Shown: piece after piece, positions 7,808-16,989 of the stretch
Layout: every line of letters starts with the position of its first letter
How positions within the stretch are numbered: position 1 is the first letter of the stretch
NCBI RefSeq assembly: GCF_001865065.1
Contig: NZ_MJGN01000034.1
Coordinates: 169,389-233,388, forward strand
Source: Curtobacterium sp. MCBA15_008
GTDB taxonomy: Bacteria > Actinomycetota > Actinomycetes > Actinomycetales > Microbacteriaceae
Reading direction: 5' to 3'
Length of the DNA: 64,000 nucleotides
Made by a program: the position numbers and the translations under genes
Notes under the pieces: generated by a model
Told to the model about the DNA's origin: nothing
Database searches by the model: none
What the model saw: only the letters and a program-made list of their open reading frames with translations

Positions 7808-10777
7808 TCACTCCGCCGAGGCGCGAGCGGTTCGGCGCCGTCGGACCACCAGGAGTGCCAGCCCGGCGAGGAGCAGGACGCCCGTGATCCCGAGACCGGT
7901 CCCCATCGCCACCGGCGAACCGGTGAACGCGAGCTCCCCGGAAGCGGCCGGCGGCGTGGTCGCAGTCGCGGCCGGGTCGATCGAGGCACCCGGGATCGGC
8001 TCGGTCGAGGGCGCGTCGGACGGAGTGGGGGCCGGCGTCGTCGGGTCGTCGCCCGGCTCGGCCACCGCAGCTGCCTCGACGACGACCTCGAGCGTGGTGG
8101 AGGACGCCGCGAACGACGCGTCTCCGCTGTAGGCCACCGTCACCGTGTTCGTCCCGACCGGCAGTGCATCGGTCTCGCAGCTGGTCTCCGGCAGCGTCGC
8201 CGTGCAGAGCACCGTTCCGTCCGCCGACGTGAAGGTGATGGTGCCCGTGGCGCCCGCCGGCAGACCGGAAGCGCTCAGGCGGACCTTCGCACCGACGACC
8301 GAGTGGGTCGTGTCGGTGCTGCCGACGAGGGCGGTCGGCTGCGCGGTGACGACGAGGTTGAAGGGCGCGCCCTCGGCCGGCTCGTAGTTGGCGTCGCCGT
8401 TGTATCGGGCGTGGACGCGGTACTTCCCACCGGCGAGGTCCGAGGGGACCGCGCACGAGGTCTCGGGGAGCGTCGCGGTGCACAGGACGGTGCCATCCTC
8501 GGTGACGTAGTCGATCGTGCCGGTGGCGTCCTCGGGGACGTTCGGGGTGTCGAGCGTGGTGGTCTCACCGTGCGTGACGGTCACCGTGGTGTCCGTGCCG
8601 CCGTCCGAGGGATCGGACGGGTCCGACGGGTTGGTCGGATCGGACGGGTTGGTCGGATCGGACGGGGTGCCGGGGTCGCCCGGGGTGCCCGGCGTCGTCG
8701 GCCCGGGGGTCGGCGTGAGCGTCGTCGTCGCCTTGCGCACCGTCAGGTCGACGTCCACCGAGGTCGCCGCAGCGTGCAGTGCGTCGCCCGAGTAGACCGC
8801 CGTGAGGGTGTGCGTGCCGGCGGTCAGGCCCGACACTGCGCAGCTGCTCTCGGGGAGCGTCGCCGTGCAGAGGACCTTGTCGCCCTCGCGGAACTCGACG
8901 GTGCCGGTCGGTGCGGGAACGGGACCGTCCTGCGCCTCGAGCCCGTCCACACCCAGGGTCACGGGGGTGCCGTAGGCGGCGGACGCCGGCGTCGAGGTCA
9001 GCGTGATCGCGGTCGGTACCTTCGTCACGACGAGCGCGCCGGTACCGACTCCGGCAGCGTGGTCGGTGTTGCCCTGGTAGGCCGCTTGCACCGGGGTGGT
9101 CCCGACCGCCGAGGTCGGCACGTCGCAGCTGGCGACTCCGTCGTCGATCTTCGCCGAGCAGAGCGCAGCACCGGTTTCGGGGTGGGTGAACCGGACCAGA
9201 CCCGTGGGCGGGGTCGCGCCGGTCGTCTCGGCGGAGGAGACCGTTGCGCGGAGTGTGGCGGTGTCGCCCACCGTGACCGTGACGTCGGCCACGGAGACGG
9301 TGGTCGCCTGCGCGGCCACCTCGACGTCGCGGGTGATCGTGACCGCCTCGGCGTCGGTCGAGGCCACCACGGTCGAGATGGTCGCGGTGCGGGCGATGCC
9401 GGAAACCGTGTACGGGATGGTCAGCTTCGGCAGGGCGGTGCCGGGAGCACGATCCTCGGCGGCCTGGTCGCACGTGACCACCTGGCCGACGACGGAGCAC
9501 GTCCAGCCACTGCCGGTCACGTCGTCGACCGACGGGGTGACATCGGAGGGGAACGTGGTCGTGGTCCGGACGAGCTGCGACTCCGAGCCGCCGTCGGCCG
9601 ACACGGTCGGGGTGACCGTGTACGTCCCGGAGCCGGCGTGCGCGACGGAGTCCGACCCTCCGGCGACCGCGTTCAGCACGGGGACCGGACCGGCGGCCGT
9701 CGTGGTTCGGAGGTAGTTGACCTCGTGGATGTCGTTCTGTCCGCCGGTACCGGCGACCCAGCCGTAGGTGAGCTTGTAGGGGTAGCCGGTGGTCGGGTCG
9801 ATCCACGAGCGGTCGATGTTCGCTGCGTTCGACGTCGTGTCGAGCTTCGGCAGCGCCCCCGTGACGACCTGCTGCGTCCCACCGATCGACGTGAACACGA
9901 CCGCGTACTGGCCGGACGGGACAGTGACGGAGGTGTTCTGCTGTGCGGTGAGAGCGGAGGCGGTCGGGTTGATCACGATCTCGACCGGCACCCGAGCCTC
10001 GGCACGGTCGGCGACACCGGTCTTGTTGAGCGAGCCGTTGACCTTGGTCCTGGACTGGACGCAGTAGCCAGTCGAGCCGTCACCGGGACCACGCACCGTC
10101 ACCGCGTTGGCGAACAACGAGCCGTCCGTGCCCTGGTCCGTCGTGCAACCCGTGCCGCCGAACTGCCGGTTCGCGAAGTTGCCGTAGCGGTCGAGCCCGA
10201 TGCCGAGGTACGCGTGCGAGAGTCCCTGCGCATTGTTCGCCGTGCTGGCGCTGTAGCCCATCGAGCCGCCGAGGTACCCGATCTTCGCGGGGACCGTCGG
10301 GTTGTACGGGTCGGTCGCCGCGAGGTAGAAGACGATGCCGTCGGCGGACGTGCCGTTGTACTGGTAGCTGTTGAAGGTCGCGTCGATGCCCTTGGTGATC
10401 GGCACCGACTGCTTCGACCCGACGCCTCCGGACTGGTCGCCGACGGCCGACGTGAGCCTCAGCGCGCCGCTGTCGACCGCGTCCGCCGTGCCCCGGCAGG
10501 TCGGGATCGTGCCGGAGTTCGTCGAGCCGGACGCCGGACGCGCGGTGAGGCACGCGACGTTGCCGGATGACGCCGTGGTCGACGGCAGGATGTACCCGTC
10601 GCCGGCGTCTGCGCCGGTGAACCCCTCGTTCACGAACGTGGTCTGTGCCGGCGGTGCGGCGACGGCCGCGGTGGTCCCGGCGCCGACGAGCGCGAGCCCG
10701 GCGAGACCGGCGACGGCGAAGCCGGCGAGGATGCTGCGAGCGCGCGCGACGGCACGCTTCTGGGATTGTGTACGCAC
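7808..10777 (-). CDS. Sortase-anchored surface protein: L-type-lectin-like domain plus Ig-like repeats
   Basis: 989-residue cell-wall protein. Signal peptide at about 1-40 ends AVAA. Residues about 45-330 resemble a legume-lectin (L-type) beta-sandwich (the DGIVFYLAA and LGIGLDRYGNF strands). Four or more Ig-like (Big_3-type) repeats follow, several carrying the near-identical signature VLCTATLPETSC, whose two Cys probably form a disulfide. A Pro/Asp/Ser linker of PSDPTN units lies between repeats. The C-terminus has sortase motif LAFTG, a hydrophobic helix and an RRRR tail. A role in adhesion or glycan binding is inferred. No sortase gene is nearby. Confidence 0.8.
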   Translation of the reverse strand: MRTQSQKRAVARARSILAGFAVAGLAGLALVGAGTTAAVAAPPAQTTFVNEGFTGADAGDGYILPSTTASSGNVACLTARPASGSTNSGTIPTCRGTADAVDSGALRLTSAVGDQSGGVGSKQSVPITKGIDATFNSYQYNGTSADGIVFYLAATDPYNPTVPAKIGYLGGSMGYSASTANNAQGLSHAYLGIGLDRYGNFANRQFGGTGCTTDQGTDGSLFANAVTVRGPGDGSTGYCVQSRTKVNGSLNKTGVADRAEARVPVEIVINPTASALTAQQNTSVTVPSGQYAVVFTSIGGTQQVVTGALPKLDTTSNAANIDRSWIDPTTGYPYKLTYGWVAGTGGQNDIHEVNYLRTTTAAGPVPVLNAVAGGSDSVAHAGSGTYTVTPTVSADGGSESQLVRTTTTFPSDVTPSVDDVTGSGWTCSVVGQVVTCDQAAEDRAPGTALPKLTIPYTVSGIARTATISTVVASTDAEAVTITRDVEVAAQATTVSVADVTVTVGDTATLRATVSSAETTGATPPTGLVRFTHPETGAALCSAKIDDGVASCDVPTSAVGTTPVQAAYQGNTDHAAGVGTGALVVTKVPTAITLTSTPASAAYGTPVTLGVDGLEAQDGPVPAPTGTVEFREGDKVLCTATLPESSCAVSGLTAGTHTLTAVYSGDALHAAATSVDVDLTVRKATTTLTPTPGPTTPGTPGDPGTPSDPTNPSDPTNPSDPSDPSDGGTDTTVTVTHGETTTLDTPNVPEDATGTIDYVTEDGTVLCTATLPETSCAVPSDLAGGKYRVHARYNGDANYEPAEGAPFNLVVTAQPTALVGSTDTTHSVVGAKVRLSASGLPAGATGTITFTSADGTVLCTATLPETSCETDALPVGTNTVTVAYSGDASFAASSTTLEVVVEAAAVAEPGDDPTTPAPTPSDAPSTEPIPGASIDPAATATTPPAASGELAFTGSPVAMGTGLGITGVLLLAGLALLVVRRRRTARASAE

Positions 10778-10983
10778 TGGAGCCCTGTTCAGTGAGAAGA
10801 GCGGTGCCGACGAGGAGCGTGCGCGCCCGGCTCGTCGGCTCGGGTCCTCACACCGTAGGGGCGGCTTGGGTACTCACGGGTCTCGAATCGGGTGATCGCA
10901 CCACAACTGGGGACACGCTCGACGCAATCGCCCGGCAGCGGCGCATCGGCGGTCCGGGGACGAGCCCCAGAACGGGGGAAGCC

Positions 10984-11340
10984 TCAGTCCCCGTGCACGA
11001 TGCACACCGCGTCGAGGTCCATCGCGGCCTCGAGCGCGGCGGTGATCCCGGACTCGCCGTCGGCACCCGCCGGGGTCACCGTGTCCACCCACCACAGCGG
11101 CGTCGTGAGGGTCGGGGCGTCGGGCAGGATGCGTTCGACCTCGTCGAGGGAGTCCACCCGGCGCACCCCGAGCACGGTGATCACCGGGTGCGTGGCGTCA
11201 CGGCAGACCTGCACCATCGGCCCGTCGTCGAGCGCCCGGACGCCCCACGACTCGTCGTGCAGCAGCAGTGCTTCGGCGACGTCGCGCGTCTCGACCGGCT
11301 CACGGCAGAGCAGGGTCACGTCACGGGGCACCCTGGCCAC
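10984..11340 (-). CDS. Hypothetical protein, 118 aa
   Basis: No family recognised. A small soluble alpha/beta protein with no signal or membrane segment. It contains a WW pair (LWWVDTV) and an Asp/Glu-rich first half. Its ATG lies 20 nt inside the end of the upstream 358-residue gene, so the two are almost certainly one operon and translationally coupled. A function linked to that gene is likely, but nothing in the sequence names it. Confidence 0.6.
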   Translation of the reverse strand: MARVPRDVTLLCREPVETRDVAEALLLHDESWGVRALDDGPMVQVCRDATHPVITVLGVRRVDSLDEVERILPDAPTLTTPLWWVDTVTPAGADGESGITAALEAAMDLDAVCIVHGD

Positions 11341-12397
11341 CCATCACGGGTGAGTCCGAGCCGGTGCGGCCGATGTGTCCGTCGAGTGTGCCCTCGTCGT
11401 GCGCGGGGTCGAGCGGGGCACCGCCGACCAGCTGCAGGAAGCGGTCCTCGTCGATCCGGTCGAGGAACGACTCGAGCGCTTCCCACCCGTCGTCGAACCG
11501 CACGACGAGCCCGCCGCCGCCGAACGTCGAGGTGGTGGTGCGCGGAGGCGGCCAGACGCCGTCGCGGTCGAGGAACTCCGCAGCCTCGGGACCGACGACG
11601 ACGGCGAGCGGCGACGGTTCACCGTGCGAGACGGCGCGGACGAGGTGGTCGGCGTCACCGCGGCGCTGCATGACCACGCCGAACACGGGCTCGACGTCCT
11701 CGGCGACGCGGTGCACGGCGTCGAGGAGCTTCGACGCGAGGGCGGGGTCTGCGCCGTCCTCGGGGATGGTGAGCACCGCGGACATCGTCTCGACGACGAC
11801 CCCGTCCAGCAGGTGCGCGGTCATCGTGGCGGAGAAGCCCTCGCCGACGGCGTAGGAGGTCGACACGGCGGGAGCCTCGTGCTTCGCGTACTGCGTGACG
11901 ACCCAGCGGTCCCACGGCACGGTGAGCGGTTCGGCGGTCCCCCACCGGGTGGGGCAGGTGCCGACGGTCTCGCACAGCGCCTCGATCGCCGAGCCGATGT
12001 CGATCGCGCGTTCGGAGTGGTGCCGCAGGGTGAGGTCGATGCTGATCTGGCGGACGGAGTCGACGGCGACGGCGTGCTCCGGCGACGGCGTGCCGAGCAG
12101 CTCGGGGCCTCGCTGGACGAAGTCCTCGATCCCCGAGGCAGCCACCCCGGTCCGTCCGTCGCGCAGGGTGCCGTCGAAGTCGGTGACGGCCCAGGCTGCA
12201 CCGTGGGCGCCGAGCGCGTGCCGGAGCGCGGGGGTGACCGCCGCTTCGCGGCCGGTGCGGAGCACGACCATGCGCCCGGACTCGGAGGCCCGTCGGAGCA
12301 GCGAGGCGAACGCGTCGGTCAACCAGACCACCGGCGAAGCGGAATCGACCACGATTGCGGGGCCGACCACGTCGTCGATGAGGGGATGCCTGACCAT
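11321..12397 (-). CDS. Hypothetical protein, possibly DUF6177 family
   Basis: 358-residue soluble protein. It looks like a family annotated DUF6177 in actinobacteria, some members of which sit near type VII secretion genes; this is from memory and unverified. Visible segments are an N-terminal Rossmann-like stretch (GPAIVVDSASPVVWLTDAF, VVLRTGREAAVTPAL), the AWAVTDFDGTLRDGRTG block, and a C-terminal acidic domain. The start at 12397 is chosen because upstream residues in the same frame are low-complexity. It is co-transcribed with the 118-residue gene, which it overlaps. No ESX genes are in the window. Confidence 0.6.
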   Translation of the reverse strand: MVRHPLIDDVVGPAIVVDSASPVVWLTDAFASLLRRASESGRMVVLRTGREAAVTPALRHALGAHGAAWAVTDFDGTLRDGRTGVAASGIEDFVQRGPELLGTPSPEHAVAVDSVRQISIDLTLRHHSERAIDIGSAIEALCETVGTCPTRWGTAEPLTVPWDRWVVTQYAKHEAPAVSTSYAVGEGFSATMTAHLLDGVVVETMSAVLTIPEDGADPALASKLLDAVHRVAEDVEPVFGVVMQRRGDADHLVRAVSHGEPSPLAVVVGPEAAEFLDRDGVWPPPRTTTSTFGGGGLVVRFDDGWEALESFLDRIDEDRFLQLVGGAPLDPAHDEGTLDGHIGRTGSDSPVMGGQGAP

Positions 12398-12523
12398 CCG
12401 GGTCCTCCTCGGTTCGGGGTCGCTCGATCCACCTGGACGGTACACACGGGGACGACACCTGTCCGTCAGGCGGGCGGGCTCACAGCGGGTACTCGGCTCC
12501 GGCGGACGTACGGCTCGGACCAC

Positions 12524-12555
12524 GGCCTGGAGGCACGGCTCGCGTCCGCCCCGCG
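12524..12555. repeat. Half-copy of intergenic motif A near the tRNA
   Basis: GGCCTGGAGGCACGG (12524-12538) and the GTCCGCCCCGC that follows match the first half of the 2.4-kb copy with one or two changes. The second palindrome arm is missing. The rest of the 230-bp gap between the hypothetical gene start and the tRNA shows nothing recognisable. Confidence 0.35.
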
Positions 12556-12627
12556 ACGCACCGTGGGTGGTCGGCTGGCGCACGGACGAGAATCCGCTAG
12601 GCTTGCTGCGTCCCGCTGAGCGGGTAC

Positions 12628-12701
12628 GCGAGTGTAGTTCAATGGTAGAACTCCAGCTTCCCAAGCTGGTAGCGCGGGTTCGATTCCCGTCACTCGCTCC
12701 A
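12628..12701 (+). tRNA. tRNA-Gly(CCC)
   Basis: Complete cloverleaf. Acceptor GCGAGTG pairs with CACTCGC, the D-arm includes TTCAATGGTAGAA, the anticodon stem CCAGC/GCTGG encloses the loop TTCCCAA (anticodon CCC), the T-arm contains GGTTCGATTCC, and CCA is encoded at the 3' end. It is the last core-like feature before the accessory block, a common integration position for islands, but I found no second copy of its 3' end elsewhere in the window. Confidence 0.95.
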
Positions 12702-12972
12702 ATACGATCATGCCGTGGAGTTGTCGTTTCTCAAGACAGGTGAGACTTCTCTCGACTCAGTTGAGACTCGGTTGGCCTAGCGAAGGCGAAGCGACGAACC
12801 TGGACTGGCCCGCAGAACGGCCCGATGGGACAGGCCTCACGGGCGGCCGAGTTGCGCCTGCTCGACCAGAGTAAACAGCGAGTGCAGACTCCCTACCGTC
12901 CCTGACAACCTCACACGCCGAGCGGCGCGTCGAGCCCTACTCACGTCTTGTGATCGGCACCATGAGATCACC
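12702..12972. other. 271-bp gap after the tRNA
   Basis: No gene seen. Just after the tRNA there is a cluster of TGAGACT-like words (about 12733-12770: CTCAAGACAGGTGAGACT, then CTCAGTTGAGACTCGG). It could be the remains of an attachment-site arm region, but no integrase gene is present and this is not demonstrable. Confidence 0.4.
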
Positions 12973-15000
12973 ATGGATGGGCAACACGACGTCGTTCTCG
13001 AGCATGTCAACGCGAAGCCGGACGACTGGAACCAGCTGCTGCTGCTGGCGAAAGCGAACCGCGCCACGCTCGGGTTTCTGACGGACTCCGCGTTCGAAGA
13101 TCGTCTCGAACGCGGTACCGTCGTCGTCGCCCGCGTCGGCGGAGACATCGTCGGGTATTGCATCTACGACGTCCCACGCGCCGGCTACATCAAGCTGGTA
13201 CACGTTTGCGTCGGTCTGCGCGGGAACGGCATCGGGAAGCTGCTCGTTGATGCTGCGGTACTGGCTCATCCTGAAGCCATTGGCGTTGTCGCGTACTGTC
13301 GTCGCGACTACGGGCTGGACCGGTTCTGGGCCGCCGTCGGACTGTCGCCCCGCGGCGAACGAGCCGGTCGGGCAGCCGCCGGCTCCACCCTGACACGCTG
13401 GTGGATGCCACTCGGGGAGCTAGATCTGCTCGAAGACGCGGCGCTCGGGGCAGGGTTGCCGCTGGTTGTGTACGACACCAACATCATCGCCGACCTCTAC
13501 GGCTCCTCTGAGCTTGATCGCGCCGACCGGGACGCGTCTCTCGGTCTCACCGCGGACTGGATAGCGGCCGAGATCACCGTGGTCGTCTCACCGCAGGTCG
13601 ACGTCGAAATCGACCGCATCGATGACGAGGACGAACGATCCCGACAACGCTCCGGAGCGGACCATCTCGTTCGGTTGCGTTCCATCCGCCGTGAAGACGC
13701 CTCGGTGCTCGACGCCCTGCTGCAGCGAACCGGCCCGGAGGAGTTAGCGGCGGACCCGTCGCTGCGCGACGACCTCAACCACATCGCGGACGCGCTTGCC
13801 GCGCACGCCGCGTACTTCGTCACCAACGACACCCGCTTGCTGCGACTTGCTGACTCCTACCTCCCCGTCGACACCCAACTTCGCGTGCTCCGTCCGCATG
13901 AGCTGATACAGCAGGTCGATCAGCGGCTGGGGCAACCCGTGTTCCAGTCCAGACTCATCGAGGACATCGACCTGCGCTGGGTTCCGGCCACTCGTTTCAC
14001 GATCAACCATCTGCTTGACGCGTTCCTCACCCACGAGCGCAACGAACGAGGCAGCGATCTACGACGGCTGATTCGTGCGTCAATCGCAGCCCACCCGAGG
14101 AGCACGCGAGTTCTCATCGACGAACGAGGACGCCCCTGGGCGATGCTCGCAGAACATCCTGGCGACGGGATGCTGGTGATCCCGCTCCTGCGAGTCGCGC
14201 GGCGGCGGGAAACTACGACGGTCGCGCTCCAGCTCGCTCGTCACGCGCGTCACGTCGCCCGCCAGAACCAGCTGCCCGTCGTCGAGATCACCGACCCGGC
14301 AGTCGCGGATGTCGTCCGCGATGGTCTCCGTACTGAGGGCTTCGACGCGGAGCTGCGTGCCGAAGTGCTCGATCGGGCAGAACCTGCGTCACGATTCCTC
14401 GCCGACCACCCTTCGGAGGTGCTTCGGACCGCTGCGCAGCTGCGAGACGTTGAGCACCGGTATTGGCCTCTGGTGCTCCTGAGGGCAGGGGCGCCGACGT
14501 ACATCGCACCCATCCAGCCGCGCTTCATCTACCCGCTGTTCGGCATTCCGCGGCAAGCACTCTGGGGAGACGACCGGCCGCTGGCGCTGGGCCTCTCGCG
14601 AGAGCACGTGTACTACAGCGGGAGCAGTCGGGCGCTTCCCCCACCTGGCGCTCGCATCCTCTGGTACGCGTCTGCCGACGACACGGAAACGATCCGCAGC
14701 ATCGTTGCGTACTCCAGGAGCCTTGGTTGCGAGCGCACGTCACCCGACGAGGCATTTCGCCGATACAAGCAGCTTGGAGTGTTCAAGCGTCGTGACGTGC
14801 GCTCCGCTGCCGACAAGCGTGGTCGAGTGACTGTCGTACGGTTCGAGGACACTGAGTTGCTGGACCGCCGGATCGGGGGTCACGAACTTGCCGAACTGTT
14901 GGAGCAGCACGACGTGAAACCCCCGATACCCTCATTCCGGCAGGTACCGTCCACGCTGTTCGACGACCTCATCCATAGCCAAGGCAGGAGCGTACGTTGA
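12973..15000 (+). CDS. Multidomain GNAT-PIN protein with PUA-like C-terminus
   Basis: 675 residues. Domain 1 (about 5-135) is a GNAT acetyltransferase with motif A GLRGNGIGKLLVD (81-93). Domain 2 (about 163-300) is a PIN-type nuclease with acidic residues in register: YDTN (Asp168), VDVEID (Asp210, Glu212), HIADALAAH (Asp273) and TNDTRLL (Asp286). The middle (330-470) is unassigned. The C-terminal 180 residues (PLALGLSREHVYYSG, RILWYAS, RRYKQLGVFKRRDV, VRFEDTELL) have the strand order of PUA-like ASCH/EVE domains; this is a resemblance, not proof. The next gene, a standalone ASCH protein, starts within its stop codon. An RNA-directed, possibly toxin or defence-type role is inferred. Confidence 0.72.
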   Translation: MDGQHDVVLEHVNAKPDDWNQLLLLAKANRATLGFLTDSAFEDRLERGTVVVARVGGDIVGYCIYDVPRAGYIKLVHVCVGLRGNGIGKLLVDAAVLAHPEAIGVVAYCRRDYGLDRFWAAVGLSPRGERAGRAAAGSTLTRWWMPLGELDLLEDAALGAGLPLVVYDTNIIADLYGSSELDRADRDASLGLTADWIAAEITVVVSPQVDVEIDRIDDEDERSRQRSGADHLVRLRSIRREDASVLDALLQRTGPEELAADPSLRDDLNHIADALAAHAAYFVTNDTRLLRLADSYLPVDTQLRVLRPHELIQQVDQRLGQPVFQSRLIEDIDLRWVPATRFTINHLLDAFLTHERNERGSDLRRLIRASIAAHPRSTRVLIDERGRPWAMLAEHPGDGMLVIPLLRVARRRETTTVALQLARHARHVARQNQLPVVEITDPAVADVVRDGLRTEGFDAELRAEVLDRAEPASRFLADHPSEVLRTAAQLRDVEHRYWPLVLLRAGAPTYIAPIQPRFIYPLFGIPRQALWGDDRPLALGLSREHVYYSGSSRALPPPGARILWYASADDTETIRSIVAYSRSLGCERTSPDEAFRRYKQLGVFKRRDVRSAADKRGRVTVVRFEDTELLDRRIGGHELAELLEQHDVKPPIPSFRQVPSTLFDDLIHSQGRSVR

Positions 15001-15458
15001 CATCGATCCTGCTCTCTGTCCGACCCGCCTTCGCGCACGCGCTGCTGGCGGGCACGAAGACAGTCGAGGTACGACGCCGATTCCCGGACGTCGCAACGCC
15101 CGCCACCATCTATGTGTACTCAAGCACCCCGGACCGCGCTGTCCTCGGCACCATCGAGCTCGAAGGCATCGACCGCCCGTTGGCGTCGTCTGTATGGGAC
15201 TTGTACCGTCATGAAATCCAGATTCATCGGCAGCCGCTCGAGGAATACCTCGAGAACGTCAACGACGCCGCTATTCTGCGCGTTCGCTCGCCAATTCGGT
15301 GGCCGAAGGCCGTCCCGCTGGCGCTGCTCCGGAGCGAGATCGGGCTCGAACCGCCGCAGAGCTTCCGGTATGTCGATTCAGCGCGAGAAGAACTTCTCCG
15401 CCTGTGCGCCAATGGTGTTACTTCGACGACGTTGTCGGCGCTGACCGCTGCTGGCTAA
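14997..15458 (+). CDS. ASCH-domain protein
   Basis: 153 residues. It opens with the classical ASCH signature ILLSVRPAFAHALLAGTKTVEVRRR, followed by a YVYSSTPDRAVLGTIE strand pair. ASCH domains are PUA-like RNA- or nucleotide-binding folds; some members hydrolyse modified nucleosides. The TTG start overlaps the stop of the GNAT-PIN gene (TTGA), so the two proteins are made from one mRNA and probably act together. No ribosome binding site of its own is needed for such coupling. The gene ends about 90 nt before the convergent helicase remnant. Confidence 0.8.
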   Translation: MTSILLSVRPAFAHALLAGTKTVEVRRRFPDVATPATIYVYSSTPDRAVLGTIELEGIDRPLASSVWDLYRHEIQIHRQPLEEYLENVNDAAILRVRSPIRWPKAVPLALLRSEIGLEPPQSFRYVDSAREELLRLCANGVTSTTLSALTAAG

Positions 15459-15548
15459 CCAAATGGTTAGCCGCCCGTCTCGAGATCAGCGTGGGCATCC
15501 ACTTCAGCAGCCGACGATCGCGTTTGTTCACCCCGGGCTCTCGTCCGA

Positions 15549-16244
15549 TCAGGACAGCGACGGTACCAACGGCGATTGAGGGCCGCTCCAGGTGCACGCA
15601 AGCTGGTCGCGCGCGCGCGTCGCAGCGACGTAGAGCAGGGACCGCTCGCGCAGTAGCGCGTCGTCGCGCTCAGCGTCCGAGAGCCCAGTCAGGACGGCTC
15701 GGCTCGGCAGCGCGGACGCGCTCACACCGAAGAGCAGCACGTTCAAGAATTCGGTACCCTTCGCGCGGTGCATGGTCATCACGACGGGCAGGCCGGTCCC
15801 TAGCTCCCCGCTGTCCACCTCGCGCATCCGGACGCCCCGGTCCCGCAACCCGCGGGACACGACGTCCCGGACTCGGGCGTCCCGGACGAGCACGGCCACG
15901 GTCTCCGGGGCGGCACCGGTGCTCAGCCACTCGGAGACGAGCTGGGTGGCCATATCGAGCTCTTCGCGGAGACCCGGCGCACCATGCAGGATCGGGGCCG
16001 GTCCACGCCGGGCCGACCTGTAGCCGGCGCTGTCCGCGGCGGCGTCCTCCACGTCGACGAACTCCGCACCCGGGCTCAGCCAGCGAGCTTCGCCGTCTGG
16101 ACCGGGGCGATGGTCAGCGTAGGGAGACTCGTTCCGGGGCGCTGCCCAGCCACCGGGACAATCTGTTGACGCGGGGGCAGGATCGTCGGTCGCACGTCGA
16201 GCGGTCAGTGTTGCAGCACGTTCATCGACCGACCCGGGAGCACC
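15549..16244 (-). pseudogene. C-terminal remnant of a UvrD-type helicase
   Basis: An open frame without a plausible start encodes the end of a superfamily 1 helicase: motif V as MTMHRAKGTEFLNVLLFG and motif VI as LLYVAATRARDQL, then a short tail. Upstream the frame stays open to a stop at 16245-16247, right at the start codon of the plus-strand hydrolase gene. All ATPase motifs (Walker A and B, motifs I-IV) are absent, so this is the last 230 or so codons of a gene usually over 600. It was presumably cut by the rearrangement that brought in the 16.2-kb cluster, and it may be a trace of an older defence or DNA-repair cassette. Confidence 0.75.
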
Positions 16245-16246
16245 TC

Positions 16247-16975
16247 ATGAGCATCACCAGCACGTCGCCCATCCATCCCACCGTGATCCTTGTACACGGC
16301 GCGTTCGCAGATGCGTCGAGTTGGAACGGTGTCGTCCGGATCCTGCTCGATCAGGGCTTCCCCGTAATCGCGGTGGCGAACCCCCTCCGCGGTGTCGCCG
16401 CAGACGCCGCGTACCTGCGCGCGCTGTTGGCCGACGTCTCAGGCGACATCCTGCTCGTCGGGCACTCGTACGGCGGCACGGTCATCACCAACGGTGCAAC
16501 AGACAATCCGCAAGTACGGGGCCTGGTGTATGTCGGGGGGTTCGCACCCGACTCTGGTGAGAGCGCTGCCGACCTCGCCGGCCGGTACGAAGGCGGGACA
16601 CTCGGCGACACGTTGACCGCGGTGCCGCTCGGCGACGCCGGCAATGACCTTTACATCCAGCAGGAGAAGTACCACGAGCAGTTCGCCGCCGACTCACCTG
16701 CTGACGTCGCCTCGGTGATGGCCGTCACGCAGCGTCCGATCGTGGAGGCGGCGTTGAATGAGCCGTCCACAGCGCCGGCGTGGAAGCAGATTCCGTCGTG
16801 GTTCCTCTTCGGCTCGGACGACAAGAACATACCGGTGGCAAGCCACCGGTACATGGCGGAGCGTGCGGGGTCGCGTCGCACGGTCGAGATCCGAGGCGGA
16901 TCGCACACCGTGGGCATCCCGGAAGCCGCGCAGGTCGCCGATCTCATCTCGGAAGCGGCGGGCAGCGTCCGCTGA
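16247..16975 (+). CDS. Alpha/beta hydrolase, esterase type
   Basis: 242-residue soluble hydrolase. Oxyanion block VILVHGAF is near residue 12, the nucleophile elbow GHSYGG near residue 72, the acid probably in FLFGSDDKNIP and the His in GGSHTVGIP near the C-terminus. It belongs to the short secondary-metabolite-like esterases with the ADASSWN motif after the HG. The ATG follows GGGAG with good spacing. It converges with the TetR gene, with only 14 nt between stops. Confidence 0.85.
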   Translation: MSITSTSPIHPTVILVHGAFADASSWNGVVRILLDQGFPVIAVANPLRGVAADAAYLRALLADVSGDILLVGHSYGGTVITNGATDNPQVRGLVYVGGFAPDSGESAADLAGRYEGGTLGDTLTAVPLGDAGNDLYIQQEKYHEQFAADSPADVASVMAVTQRPIVEAALNEPSTAPAWKQIPSWFLFGSDDKNIPVASHRYMAERAGSRRTVEIRGGSHTVGIPEAAQVADLISEAAGSVR

Positions 16976-16989
16976 ACCGTGCCGTGCTC

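Noticed and set aside
8303..10570. Long plus-strand open frame opposite the surface protein gene
   Set aside because: Arg/Gly/Val-rich composition without motifs, typical of an antisense frame in high-GC DNA. The minus strand has the signal peptide, repeats and sortase motif.
12628..12972. Integrative element attachment site at the tRNA-Gly
   Set aside because: I could not find a second copy of the tRNA 3' end in the window or any integrase gene. Only gene content suggests an island boundary.
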